Assembly: GCF_001937065.1 (NCBI RefSeq)
Contig: NZ_MOWR01000001.1
Span: forward strand, 329,769-393,768
Source of the DNA: Streptococcus sp. 'caviae'
Lineage (GTDB): Bacteria; Bacillota; Bacilli; Lactobacillales; Streptococcaceae
Direction of reading: 5' to 3'
DNA: 64,000 nucleotides
In this document: piece after piece, positions 1 to 8,352 of the stretch
How the letters are laid out: each line of letters opens with the position of its first letter
How positions within the stretch are numbered: position 1 is the first letter of the stretch
Translations under genes and position numbers: made by a program
The notes under the pieces: model-generated
Database searches by the model: none
What the model saw: the letters and a program-made list of their open reading frames with translations, nothing else
What the model was told of the DNA's origin: nothing

Positions 1-2294
1 AATTGGTAGTACAGATGATTTTGTGTAACCCTCCAGGATTGCAGTAAAGCATAGGCTATACCTGATATCCCGTGAGAAAATCCATTCAATACTTCTGTCT
101 CGTCAAGATCGGAAATCCAAAAGGTTTCTCCTTCCCGGTTGATAGCCTTGCTGGCGATAAGGTCTGAGATATTTACCAATAACTCATAACTATCATGTGC
201 TTTTTCCCGTTCATAGATATGGCACAGGACGACCAGTAAGCCAGCTAATCCCGAAAGAAAGTCTAGATTGTGGTTCTCTAAAGCTATGTCTTTAAGGTCT
301 GCTATTATTTTAAAGGATAGGTAGCGATAGTGCTCATCTTTGAGAACCAGCCACAAGCTGTAATAGAGATAGAGAAGACCTCCTCTGCCTGTAAAAACCG
401 AAAGACTATCTGTCATAAAAAGCTCTTTCGTATTTTCTATAGTAGATAAGATTTTTTTCAAAACAGAATAATAGTGTTTGTCCTTAGTGACCTGGTAAGC
501 ATAAAGGTAGCAGAGAGCGTTTCCTATTAAGCCAGTATATAGAGTTATATCCTGAGGAGAGAGTACCCACTGCTTTGATTCGGTAATATCAATATTTAAC
601 CAAGTCATTTCTGAAGCTGAAGAAAAACTCTTTTGCTCAGCTTGCTCCAGTATCTCCTTGGCACTGGAAAGAAGTAATCCTTCAGCGTTTGTGTTTACTT
701 GCTCTTTTATAAAATGATAATCTTCCCCTGATAGCCGTTCCCAGTGTTTATAAGGTTTTTGAATGACAATCTGAATCAGCTGGGTCACAAAATTTAAGTT
801 ATCCAAATCCATCTTTTCTAACTTTTCATCAATCGAAGGATTGTCAGCCAGCTTTTCAATCAGATTCTCTTTAGAATTGTAGACTTTACCCTCGGTATCG
901 GCCGTAAAATAGGGAATATCCCCATTCATCAGATCGTATATTTCATTTTCGATGATGGCAGCATCAATATTATCCTTGGCTTCATTTAAAAATGAAAACA
1001 GGCACTGTCTATCCTCCTCTGAGCTCAAATATCTAGGATTTGTAGCTGCCCGAAGGAACTTACCATAATCGTTGGTATTTCTGTAGAGCAGCCTTGTTTT
1101 TAAATTCCTGTATTGTTTCAAAATAGCCTGGATACTTGTTTTATTTTCCATGAAAAAGCGATAGCAAGTTCTAAAGCCATCTATAATGTAAGAGCTGTAA
1201 TCTTGAGGTTCTACAGCCTTACCATTAATCCTAGGAATGTTAAAACAATCTTCGCGGAAATAATCCGCCTTAACCAGTCTCATATCGCCTCTGCCTTTGT
1301 TGAGCAATTCATATTTTCCCTTTGCAACAGTACCGCCAGAACCGCAAATACCTGAGATATTAAAAGATTCGGTCTTTTGGTATTGTACCGGAAATAGACC
1401 GCTGGATAGGACAGTGCCCGAAATTTTTTGATACAGCTGATTAGTGATATTGTTTGGGCCACTCTGTTTATAAATTTTTCTCTGAAAGAAAGTCTCTAAA
1501 TCAATCAGATAAAGATTCCCCCCAGATACAATGATATTTTCCATGTGTAAATCAGTAATAGAAAACACTTCTGCAATACAAGCCAGAGTGCCAAACTGAG
1601 CATATATGCCCTCCACTTCATTCAACGTTGAGTCTTGGCTCTCAACTCCTAGCTGCCAACAGTAATCTCCTTTGCTCAAGATAGCAGGCAACTGAAAGGT
1701 TGGAATATCATGTTCCTCCAAGAAGCCGAGAATATCTGACAGCAAAGCAAAAGATTCATAATGTTTCGGCTTATAATAAATTGTTTTATCATGAAAGTCT
1801 AACCGGATAACTGTCTGCTTACCTGAATGACTGTCTCCCTGAGAAAACTGTACAGTCTTTAGTACCCCCGAGATCTCAAATTTGTTTTTTAACTCTTCAA
1901 AATCAGTGATAAATCTCTTGATAAAGATGTTATAATCTTCGATAACTAAAGATAGTTCTCTTTTTAATTGCTGCAACAAAAATGGATAGCGGCTGAAAAA
2001 ATCGCTTATTCCTTCTTTGCTACTTAAGTAAGCAGTATAATCTTTGTAGGCTTCTTCTTGATTGTCCTTGTCCTGAGACATATAGTTGATATCAAAAACG
2101 AGTGTCTTGAGAGACAGATACATCACTGTTTCAAATGTATGGTTCCACAGAGCTACTTTAAATGCTTGATTTACTGAATCAGATTGACTGTCAAATTGAT
2201 AAAATTTCTCAGGTAAAACCTTATATTCAATTATAGACACAAAATAGTTATAGAACTGATGATTTAAGTACTCTTTTTTTAATTGTTCCACCAT
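1..2294 (-). CDS. lanM: Class II lanthipeptide synthetase LanM (partial, C-terminus beyond window)
   Basis: The frame is open from an ATG at 2294 to the left window edge, about 764 codons, so the 3' end is missing. The N-terminal part fits the LanM dehydratase (DUF4135) domain, with a kinase-like stretch 'DLHMENIIVSGG...YLIDLETF' near residue 250 and an invariant-looking 'KPKHYE' segment near residue 190. The last visible residues hold 'GFSHGISGIAYALL', the first conserved motif of a LanC-type cyclase domain; the zinc-ligand Cys and Cys-His motifs would lie outside. LanM enzymes dehydrate Ser/Thr of a precursor and close lanthionine rings in the cytoplasm. The substrate is very likely the precursor at 2673-2816 just upstream on the same strand, behind an intergenic terminator. 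Confidence 0.93.
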   Translation of the reverse strand, partial: MVEQLKKEYLNHQFYNYFVSIIEYKVLPEKFYQFDSQSDSVNQAFKVALWNHTFETVMYLSLKTLVFDINYMSQDKDNQEEAYKDYTAYLSSKEGISDFFSRYPFLLQQLKRELSLVIEDYNIFIKRFITDFEELKNKFEISGVLKTVQFSQGDSHSGKQTVIRLDFHDKTIYYKPKHYESFALLSDILGFLEEHDIPTFQLPAILSKGDYCWQLGVESQDSTLNEVEGIYAQFGTLACIAEVFSITDLHMENIIVSGGNLYLIDLETFFQRKIYKQSGPNNITNQLYQKISGTVLSSGLFPVQYQKTESFNISGICGSGGTVAKGKYELLNKGRGDMRLVKADYFREDCFNIPRINGKAVEPQDYSSYIIDGFRTCYRFFMENKTSIQAILKQYRNLKTRLLYRNTNDYGKFLRAATNPRYLSSEEDRQCLFSFLNEAKDNIDAAIIENEIYDLMNGDIPYFTADTEGKVYNSKENLIEKLADNPSIDEKLEKMDLDNLNFVTQLIQIVIQKPYKHWERLSGEDYHFIKEQVNTNAEGLLLSSAKEILEQAEQKSFSSASEMTWLNIDITESKQWVLSPQDITLYTGLIGNALCYLYAYQVTKDKHYYSVLKKILSTIENTKELFMTDSLSVFTGRGGLLYLYYSLWLVLKDEHYRYLSFKIIADLKDIALENHNLDFLSGLAGLLVVLCHIYEREKAHDSYELLVNISDLIASKAINREGETFWISDLDETEVLNGFSHGISGIAYALLQSWRVTQNHLYYQ

Positions 2295-2607
2295 AATTAA
2301 CCTCTCATCATTTATTAAAATACCTTTCCTAGAACAAAACCTCTAACACAAGATAATTCATCCAGGAAAGTTTATTCCATTACCTAGTAAACAGTGCAAA
2401 TCACCTTAGATACTCAGCTACAACTGCGCCTCTCATCTTATATATCCTTAGTTTTCTGCTAAGATGTTTCTTCAATAGCAGTCATCAAAAATATTTGGTA
2501 TTTTTATAAAAAACAATCTATTTTTTCATTGTCGCAATAAATTAAATTCTACACCTATACATCTTTAAACTAGACCCCTTTTGAAATAAAACTAAATCTT
2601 TGACGCC

Positions 2608-2645
2608 TAAAAACTCCTGCCTAGAGGTCACCCTAAGCAGGAGCA
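2608..2645 (-). terminator. Attenuating terminator between lanthipeptide precursor and lanM
   Basis: A hairpin with arms CTCCTGC / GCAGGAG and a 16-nt loop is followed on the minus strand by a T-run. It lies between the precursor stop (2673) and the lanM start (2294). This position would let the short precursor be transcribed in excess over the enzyme. The remaining 300 bases between the two genes show no ORF that I can support. Confidence 0.75.
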
Positions 2646-2672
2646 TACATAGAGTAAAATACCCTATCTGAC

Positions 2673-2816
2673 TTAACAACAGACAAATACTGAATTTGGA
2701 CACTCATCTGTAATGGTGAAGCTCCAACCATACCAACGTCCACCTGCTGTATCTTTAAGTTCTTGTTCTGATACCTCCTCAATTGTTGTTTCTAAAAGTG
2801 TTTTTGCATCTTTCAT
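2673..2816 (-). CDS. Salivaricin-A-like type A(II) lantibiotic precursor
   Basis: This 47-residue peptide is too short for ordinary ORF calling. It starts MKDAKTLLETTIEEVSEQEL and has a double-glycine cleavage site after residue 26. The leader pattern 'EEVSEQELKDTAGG' is that of the lacticin 481/salivaricin group. The 21-residue core ends TITDECPNSVFVCC, which as I remember it differs from salivaricin A (TITDDCPNSVFVCC) by one residue, whereas its first seven residues RWYGWSF are different. By homology rings would join Thr8-Cys13, Thr10-Cys20 and Ser16-Cys21 of the core. A strong ribosome site (AAAAGGAGG) precedes the ATG, and lanM follows downstream. Peptides of this group bind lipid II and kill related Gram-positive bacteria. 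Confidence 0.93.
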   Translation of the reverse strand: MKDAKTLLETTIEEVSEQELKDTAGGRWYGWSFTITDECPNSVFVCC

Positions 2817-2889
2817 AATTTAAATCCTCCTTTTTAAAAGATGTTATTGTAAACACGATTCTTAGCTAGCATAAATCAGTTATTACAAT

Positions 2890-2946
2890 AATCAATAAAG
2901 CCCTTTGTAAGATATTTAAACTAAACATCTTACAATACCATCTTAC
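2890..2946 (-). promoter_or_regulatory. Promoter region of the lantibiotic operon with inverted repeat and extra half-site
   Basis: On the minus strand a 12-bp inverted repeat (GTAAGATGTTTA / TAAATATCTTAC, 11 of 12 matching, 3-bp spacer) covers 2907-2933. One more half-site GTAAGATG lies at 2939-2946, exactly 13 bp from its neighbour. A plausible -35 (TTGATT, 2890-2895) lies about 12 bases downstream of the inverted repeat with a -10-like TATGCT 16 bp further. The layout suggests an activator site just upstream of a weak promoter. The Rgg/MutR-type regulator at 4142-5005 is the obvious candidate; this assignment is inference. Confidence 0.55.
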
Positions 2947-3071
2947 TCCCTAAATTATTGATTTTTAGAATTTAGCAAATCTGATTTTTTTTAACTTTTT
3001 AATTTCATATTTGCGAATATGGACGTTTCACTAAACTAACTAGTAGAATAAGATAAGAAGGAGGTTCCGTT

Positions 3072-3134
3072 ATGTTTAAAAGATTAGCTACTCTTACTCT
3101 ATGTTTACCAATATTGTTTTTGCCATTATTGTAA
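3072..3134 (+). CDS. Very short hydrophobic peptide, function unknown
   Basis: This 20-codon ORF (MFKRLATLTLCLPILFLPLL) is preceded by a near-perfect ribosome site AGAAGGAGG seven bases upstream of its ATG. It is divergent from the lantibiotic precursor and is followed within 65 bases by a strong terminator, so it could form its own short transcript. The composition, one or two basic residues then hydrophobic to the end, resembles the precursors of Rgg-sensed short hydrophobic peptides or a bare signal peptide. There is no family match I can name. It could also be a fortuitous ORF. Confidence 0.4.
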   Translation: MFKRLATLTLCLPILFLPLL

Positions 3135-3195
3135 TTAATAGAGTAGATATGAAAACTTTACTTTTTTAAGGGCTGGGTAAAAGCTAGCTCTAAAC

Positions 3196-3253
3196 AAAAA
3201 ACACAGCGGAAACTCTCTTGTTATCGGTACTGAAAGTTTCCGCTGTGTTTTTT
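3196..3253. terminator. Strong bidirectional terminator
   Basis: The 14-bp perfect arms ACACAGCGGAAACT / AGTTTCCGCTGTGT are flanked by A-runs on the left and T-runs on the right, so the hairpin can end transcription from either side. It closes the 20-codon ORF transcript on the plus strand. The stretch from here to 4141 (nearly 900 bases) has no convincing gene; its base composition and broken frames look like decayed DNA. Confidence 0.85.
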
Positions 3254-4141
3254 ACTTCCTTAGAACCTATTCCCCAAATCTTGGCTAGTTTGATAAGAAT
3301 TCATGCTCATAAAGAAGGGATCTAACTCTGTTTAGGTATATAATTCCCTCTAACATGAGCACAACGTATAAGTATCTCCCATCCAGTCAAAAATAATTTC
3401 AATATCGGTCTTGCGTTTGATATAAGCAAGACCAGATTATTCTGGAGCATCTCTTTAGCCTTTTCTTTGAAATAAATCTAGCTGGCGGGAAGTTAATAGA
3501 TTTGCTTCTGACACCCTTAGCGGTCTTAGCTGATCTTCTTATCTTAGAACTAGCTTTAATTTATAAATCTTGAAATCCCATTCAAATCCTTTCCCATATT
3601 TGTAGTGAAAATAGTGTTTAAAAGAATAGAGTCCTCATCTGATTGCTGCCACTAGTCAGTCTCCGCAAAACAAATTCAGCTGATTTAATTATTAGGATTG
3701 TTCTTATACTTATGAGTTCCCTCCTTTTGGTACAGATTACAAGAAATTAAAGAGGTATAGCTCATCAATAATATAAGTACAGTTCTTTTCGCTACCGTAG
3801 CTAGCATCTGTATTAGTTTTTGTGTAGAAATAAAGTTCCTATCTCGTTCATACTTTTTACTAACAAAAATGATTTTTCGTCTATAATACAATACAGTAAA
3901 ACACCCCCTTTGTATGTAAACTTACTAGCTTTTTGTGTTCTGGTCTGAACTACTTGATCGTAACTCGTTTAGAGTTTTTTGTGACCTATCCTGCGATGAA
4001 CACCCGTATAGCAGGCGGTTTCTTTGTTTTGTACCTGACGAAGTGAGACAAATTAAAGTCACTAAATGAAAAACGAGCAAATCCAGTAAGAAAATACCCG
4101 TTTTTTGGATGAAATAAGGTTAATTTCTTACCGTTCTAAAA

Positions 4142-5005
4142 CTACTTATTACTGATAATCTGCTTTAAATTTGTTCTTAAATACATAACAAGTGTAGGAT
4201 TATCTAATTGTTCAATCAATCTAATATAGTTTTCTATATCGCTCAAATCAGTTGTTTCTCCTTTAATGTAAGCCATGACCTTCTTTAAAAAGGTTAAAAA
4301 AATTCTTGCGAACATATCTTGATAAGTTAATATTTTTTCAAGATTCTCAACAAAATAGGAAGCGTGGTAAAAATTGCGATGTTCCAATAGAATTAGAATC
4401 AGGTTTAATAATACAAGCTCAGCCCGATTTTTATGAGCAGGGAGATTCCTGTAAAGTTTATCTCTATCAACAAAGGCCTTACCTAAAAATACTAAATCAT
4501 CATCGGATAAAATAAATAAAGTATTGCCAAAAAGATAAAGCTCATATTCCGTCCATTCTTCAATCGCATAAAGATACGAAGTCAGAAATTCCTTTTCTTC
4601 AATAGTAATTTCAAAACTTTGATCCAAAGTATAGATTGCTGCTTTAATTACTAACTTATTAAGACGATTATAAATTGCATAAGATTCAGTCCCTTCATAA
4701 TTATCTAAAATTTTCTTTAGTCCATCAATATCATTTTGAGACTGTAGTTCCATCAATCGCTTACCTGTTTTAAAAAAATCACTTTCCTGATATTGAGTCA
4801 AAGCATAGCCAAACTCCGAAAAGGTCATGTGAATCCCTTGAATCGCTAAAAGCATTTTATCAGCTGCTAACATAGTTTGGCCGTTTTCAAACTTTGACAG
4901 TTGAGAAATAGACAAGTTATCCTTAGCAACATCTTTTAGCTTTAAACCTCTGGCTATTCGCAATTCTTTATAAAATTCACCAAGTTCGAGAGATTTACCT
5001 AACAT
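4142..5005 (-). CDS. Rgg/MutR-family transcriptional regulator
   Basis: The protein has 287 residues, the usual length for this family. An N-terminal helix-turn-helix spans about residues 8-62 ('LKLKDVAKDNLSISQLSKFENGQTML'), and the rest is an all-helical, TPR-like C-terminal domain typical of peptide-sensing Rgg regulators. The ATG at 5005 was chosen because TAGGAGG lies six bases upstream; longer starts lack such a site. In the mutacin II locus the related MutR activates the lantibiotic operon, and the order regulator, precursor, LanM here is the same. I therefore infer that it controls the promoter near 2900. Its peptide ligand, if any, is not known. Confidence 0.85.
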   Translation of the reverse strand: MLGKSLELGEFYKELRIARGLKLKDVAKDNLSISQLSKFENGQTMLAADKMLLAIQGIHMTFSEFGYALTQYQESDFFKTGKRLMELQSQNDIDGLKKILDNYEGTESYAIYNRLNKLVIKAAIYTLDQSFEITIEEKEFLTSYLYAIEEWTEYELYLFGNTLFILSDDDLVFLGKAFVDRDKLYRNLPAHKNRAELVLLNLILILLEHRNFYHASYFVENLEKILTYQDMFARIFLTFLKKVMAYIKGETTDLSDIENYIRLIEQLDNPTLVMYLRTNLKQIISNK

Positions 5006-5090
5006 GTGATACCTCCTAGTAAAAAACAACTTTATAGCACCATAGCCCACGAAATACTCTATCAGTGCTAATTCTAACCTAGTCTCAACT

Positions 5091-5312
5091 CCTTATAGGT
5101 CCTTCGATTCCAACTCTCATTAGCTAACCATTGGCTATGGGAAACTTGAAGAGTCTCTTTTCTGATTAGGTCAGAAAACTTATCTTTGAGCCTCAGTACA
5201 TGATAGCTGTTGCTGGCTAGCATAAAGAGTTGCTTGAGGGTACAATCAGACAAACCGAGGAAAGCTTTTAAGATCTTAGTCGTTAGTAAAATTCATAACT
5301 TGGTAGCCGATT
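5091..5312 (-). pseudogene. Unidentified coding remnant
   Basis: One minus-strand frame reads without stop for about 70 residues ('FLGLSDCTLKQLFMLASNSYHVLRL' area, ending 'RRTYKELRLG') but has no start codon with a ribosome site, and a stop lies just upstream. The composition looks protein-like. I cannot name the family; a decayed transposase is possible. It lies between the Rgg regulator and the broken thioredoxin-like gene. Confidence 0.3.
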
Positions 5313-5411
5313 CCTAGCCCATCACCCTTTTATACAATCATTACAACACTACTATTCGTCTTTAGCTTAACAAAAACATGTTACAATTTTATTAAAGCGT
5401 TAATATAGATG

Positions 5412-6502
5412 TTAGTGGTTTGGGAGGTATGATAAACAACATAGCATAAATGTTTCGGTTTCTTTATGCTGAACATTCAATTTATTTAGCAGAGTATCAA
5501 CAATAACTGATAAAACCTTGCTAATAGCCTTTCTGAATATAGACTTATCCATTTCTTTTGAATCAGCTGCCTTTAATGATAAGGAACCATCTTTTTTGAT
5601 GGGGTTGATTAGAATCACTTCTTCCGCTTTCAGAAATTTTGCTACAGTCTTTGTTGGCAGCATTATTGTTCTCAGAAGCTGCCGGCTGTTGTAATGATAT
5701 TACTGCCGCCCTGTCTTTGATTGCTATTTCCTGCGTTGATGATTCAGAATCTTGTTTTATGTTCCTGTATAATTGATTATACAAGTCTTGAGAGGTAATT
5801 CCGCTGCCTACCCAGCCAGAGATAATCTGTCCTTTATCAATATACAAAGTTGTCGGAATCGCAAACATTTTTGTCTTTTTCGTTAGAAAGTTTTTTGCTG
5901 CCGGAGTAAAATCTTGCCTGTCAGTATTGTAATAATAGAGCTGAGAGCCTGTTAAAGCATTAAATTCTTTTAAAGCAAGAGAAAAATCACGGCAATAATG
6001 ACAGGTTGGACGGCCAATATAAAGTGTATAGCTGTTTTCGGTATCGTCAAACATATGGTAAACGTCAGCCATACTTACTGCCTTAAAATCAGCAACATTG
6101 GCTTCGTACTCTTGGGCTGTCATTGCCCCCTGCTTGATTATTGTCTTCAGCAGAATTGGTCGATTGAGTTACGTCCGGAGTTGATACAGTTTCAGAGGAT
6201 TCCTGCGTAGTTACAACTGTCTCATCTTTTGTTTTCTCTCTATTACTAGGTGTTTCTTCCGATAGAGCATCATGATTATCTACATTGTTTTGTGATTGAG
6301 TGGCAGCGGTAGAATTACTCTCCTCGGCAGCAGGATTAGTTTGTTGATTTTGTCCGCTGCTAACATCATTAAGTTGAACCTGAGTTGTCATTTCAGATTG
6401 TTCAATTGTCTGCTGCGTGCCCTGTTCATCTGCATAAGAAACTCCTCCTACCAGTAGCAATAATGAGGATGAAAATAAGAAAAGTGATTTTTTAAATTTC
6501 AT
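5412..6502 (-). pseudogene. Secreted thioredoxin-fold protein (bacteriocin accessory type), two frame breaks
   Basis: Three overlapping frames together make one protein. The first (6502 to 6089) has a signal peptide (MKFKKSLFLFSSSLLLLVGG) and a Ser/Thr/Gln-rich linker. The second (6123 to 5563) carries a thioredoxin-like domain with the redox motif 'RPTCHYCRDF' and the cis-Pro region 'FAIPTTLYI', as in bacteriocin transport accessory (Bta) proteins. The third adds a C-terminal helix-rich tail. Both joins need one base fewer: at a run of five G (minus strand, 6126-6130) and at a run of six A (5592-5597). The ribosome site AAAGGAGG precedes the ATG at 6502. Such proteins are thought to help disulfide formation in exported bacteriocins. 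The breaks may be real, phase-variable or assembly errors. Confidence 0.8.
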
Positions 6503-6540
6503 AATAAATAGTCCTCCTTTTTATAACTATTAAGCAATAA

Positions 6541-6723
6541 TCAATTAACTCTTCCTAACAAAAACATTACATTAAAGTATTTTTGGAAGCTGACGGATAA
6601 CTCCATAACTAAGTGGTCAATACTGGGACAGGTATGCGGAAGATAGTAAATTCTGCCTCCAACAATACCAGCGAGCATTTCTTTAGGAATCTTGTCATAC
6701 AATGCTGATGTTTTTGAATCCAT
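6541..6723 (-). CDS. Double-glycine bacteriocin-like peptide precursor
   Basis: This 60-residue ORF begins MDSKTSALYDKIPKEMLAGIVGG, a typical double-glycine leader (hydrophobic residues at the expected spacing before GG), so an ABC transporter with a peptidase domain would cut after residue 23. The 37-residue mature part starts RIYYLPHTCPSID and has one Cys. It lacks the GxxxG glycine-rich look of mutacin IV peptides and the YGNGV motif of pediocins. It sits directly upstream of the secreted thioredoxin-like gene on the same strand. It may be a bacteriocin or a secreted signal; no homologue is recognised. Confidence 0.65.
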   Translation of the reverse strand: MDSKTSALYDKIPKEMLAGIVGGRIYYLPHTCPSIDHLVMELSVSFQKYFNVMFLLGRVN

Positions 6724-6844
6724 ATAAACATTTCTTTCTTTGTTATTGGTTATTTAGTTTAAACGGTGTAAAATTAGTACACTTATTTTTAACTTCTGTA
6801 TGCTAAAACTATAAGTATAAAAATCTGTTGTAAATGGTAGAAAA

Positions 6845-6886
6845 ATTTTTTACTGTCTTTCTTCAATTGAAAGACAGTAAAAAATA
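6845..6886. terminator. Bidirectional terminator
   Basis: A perfect hairpin (TTTTTTACTGTCTTTC / GAAAGACAGTAAAAAA, loop of about seven bases) lies between the membrane protein gene ending at 6993 and the peptide gene starting at 6723. It separates the two minus-strand transcripts. Confidence 0.85.
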
Positions 6887-6992
6887 ATTTGATTTATGAT
6901 AACTCACTCCTCTGCTTATTTACGAATTTTTTGCTTAAAATAAAAAGAAGTATCACTAACTTCCCTTTATCTTATTTTCCGACAAAGCGATC

Positions 6993-7451
6993 TTACCTAT
7001 TAATATTCAATTTTTTAGCTTGCAGATAAGTTCCCACATAAAGAGCCGAATAAACAGCTAAAGCTATCAAACTAATAATATTAAATACGATAAAAAGGCT
7101 AACAATATAAAGAGCAATGAGAATACCACCTAGATAGTAGGGCAGATAGCTAAGATCCTCCTTGTTTTTTAATGCACGGTTATTCTTAATAGCTAATATT
7201 AAAATGATGATACCAAATACTAAGAAAATAAGACTGTTAACAAGCACCCAAGGCGTAGTCGCCCTTCGGACAGCTTCAATCTGTTCGGCAGTTAGACCGC
7301 CTCTTTCAAAAGTTCCATTTTCTAAATTGATCTTATTTATATAGTAGCCGAAAGCACTAAGCAACCCTCCAATAATGTGAAAGCACTCCATAACAATAAT
7401 AATCGTATTAAGTGATTTGACAGTATTTTTTAGTTTTTCAATTGAAATCAT
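6993..7451 (-). CDS. Four-helix membrane protein, unknown function
   Basis: The 152-residue protein has four predicted membrane spans (about residues 15-37, 68-86, 100-122 and 123-142) and a short polar loop between the first two ('NLENGTFERGGLTAEQIEAVRR'). A ribosome site (AGGAGT) precedes the ATG. No catalytic motif is visible. Its place inside the bacteriocin island, among double-glycine peptide genes, makes an immunity role possible but unproven. A terminator follows it, so it is probably transcribed alone. The 270 bases upstream (7452-7721) show no gene. Confidence 0.6.
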   Translation of the reverse strand: MISIEKLKNTVKSLNTIIIVMECFHIIGGLLSAFGYYINKINLENGTFERGGLTAEQIEAVRRATTPWVLVNSLIFLVFGIIILILAIKNNRALKNKEDLSYLPYYLGGILIALYIVSLFIVFNIISLIALAVYSALYVGTYLQAKKLNINR

Positions 7452-7721
7452 AGAGTACTCCTAAAATTTTATTTTGTTCCCTATTCTATTATAGTAATAA
7501 GATATTTGACCAATACAGTATAAGACGATACAAATTAATAGTAATCTAAAATATTATTGGAAGACAATAAAGCATTGTCACCAAGAAAACTAAGATTAGC
7601 ATAATCTTCAATATTTTCTTAAGAATTTATCCACAGCATCCAACTACTACAGCGGTAATACAAATAAACTTGGTCTTACTGTTAGCAATTTTCTCATTTA
7701 GTATAACAACAAATTTCTATG

Positions 7722-7877
7722 TCATTTCTCTAAAAAATAGGATAAGATATTGACAGCTGAAAACACTGTAAAACCTATAACTGCCAGAATTTTTGAAATA
7801 GGCCACAGTACCCAGGCAAGCATAAAGGCAGCTGGCCTAAGTACCAAAGCCTGTCGTCTGTGATTTCCTTTTTTCAT
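7722..7877 (-). CDS. Small membrane protein, candidate bacteriocin immunity protein
   Basis: This 51-residue ORF (MKKGNHRRQALVLRPAAFML...) has a basic N-terminus and one or two hydrophobic spans ('FMLAWVLWPISKILAVIGFTVFSAV'). A GGAGCGAG ribosome site lies about nine bases before the ATG. It follows the double-glycine peptide gene at 7898-8047 by only 20 bases, which is the usual arrangement of a bacteriocin and its dedicated immunity protein. Function is inferred from position and topology. Confidence 0.6.
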   Translation of the reverse strand: MKKGNHRRQALVLRPAAFMLAWVLWPISKILAVIGFTVFSAVNILSYFLEK

Positions 7878-7897
7878 TTTTAAACTCGCTCCATTCT

Positions 7898-8047
7898 TTA
7901 AAGATACCTATCATCCCAAACAAGGGTAAAGAGTGGCTTAGCATCAACTACCGCAGATGCTAAGCAAGCTCTCGTACCACCGCCGGCAATTCCAGAAATT
8001 ATATCCTTATCCATGACTTCAAACGATTTAAATGCTTGTGTTTTCAT
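7898..8047 (-). CDS. Double-glycine bacteriocin precursor with short core
   Basis: The 49-residue ORF starts MKTQAFKSFEVMDKDIISGI and ends its leader AGG; the leader matches that of mutacin IV NlmA and of the gene at 9361-9591 (xxTQAFxxFEVMDK). The remaining 26 residues ('GTRACLASAVVDA...') begin like a class IIb peptide but stop early with a polar 'WDDRYL', so this may be a truncated bacteriocin. Its promoter holds the same direct repeats as the NlmA-like gene, 21 bp apart, but lacks five bases at the -10. A small membrane protein follows. Confidence 0.65.
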   Translation of the reverse strand: MKTQAFKSFEVMDKDIISGIAGGGTRACLASAVVDAKPLFTLVWDDRYL

Positions 8048-8085
8048 AATATTTAATTTTAACTGCTTGGCTAACTGATGATATT

Positions 8086-8147
8086 ACCCTAATTTTCAAA
8101 CCATGCCCTCCTGTGTCATGACTGGTCGTTATTTTGTCGTGAACAGT
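8086..8147 (-). promoter_or_regulatory. ComE-type direct repeats upstream of 8047 bacteriocin gene
   Basis: Two 13-bp copies (minus strand ACTGTTCACGACA and ACCAGTCATGACA, at 8135-8147 and 8114-8126) lie exactly 21 bp apart, as expected for a LytTR-type response regulator dimer binding one face of the helix. The distance to the downstream GGG is the same 25 bases as in the NlmA-like promoter. There, TATACT forms the -10; here the five bases are missing between 8085 and 8086. Confidence 0.65.
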
Positions 8148-8223
8148 AAAAGAGAGCAGGACAAACAGATATAATGGCTGTCTGTCCTAGATTCTAAGAT
8201 ATTGAGTATTGTACAATACAAAC

Positions 8224-8352
8224 TTACTTTTTCTTCCAAAATTTTACTACTAGACCAGCTAAATACAGTAATATACCAATAACTGCAAGCGCTATTTACC
8301 ATAAATAATTTGAAGTCATTAAAACTGTGGCACCTAGAAACAGGATTATCAA
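8224..8352 (-). pseudogene. Small membrane protein split by an in-frame stop
   Basis: Reading from a TTG at 8352 gives 'LIILFLGATVLMTSNYLW', a stop (8296-8298), and then in the same frame 'IALAVIGILLYLAGLVVKFWKKK' to the final stop. Both halves are hydrophobic and together look like a two-helix immunity-type protein. A single base change would restore it. No good ribosome site is visible. The rest of 8360-8580 shows nothing that I can support. Confidence 0.4.

Noticed and set aside
3685..3891. 68-codon minus-strand ORF between the small peptide gene and the Rgg gene
   Set aside because: It needs a TTG start with a poorly placed GGGGG site and has no recognisable domain; the surrounding DNA looks decayed.
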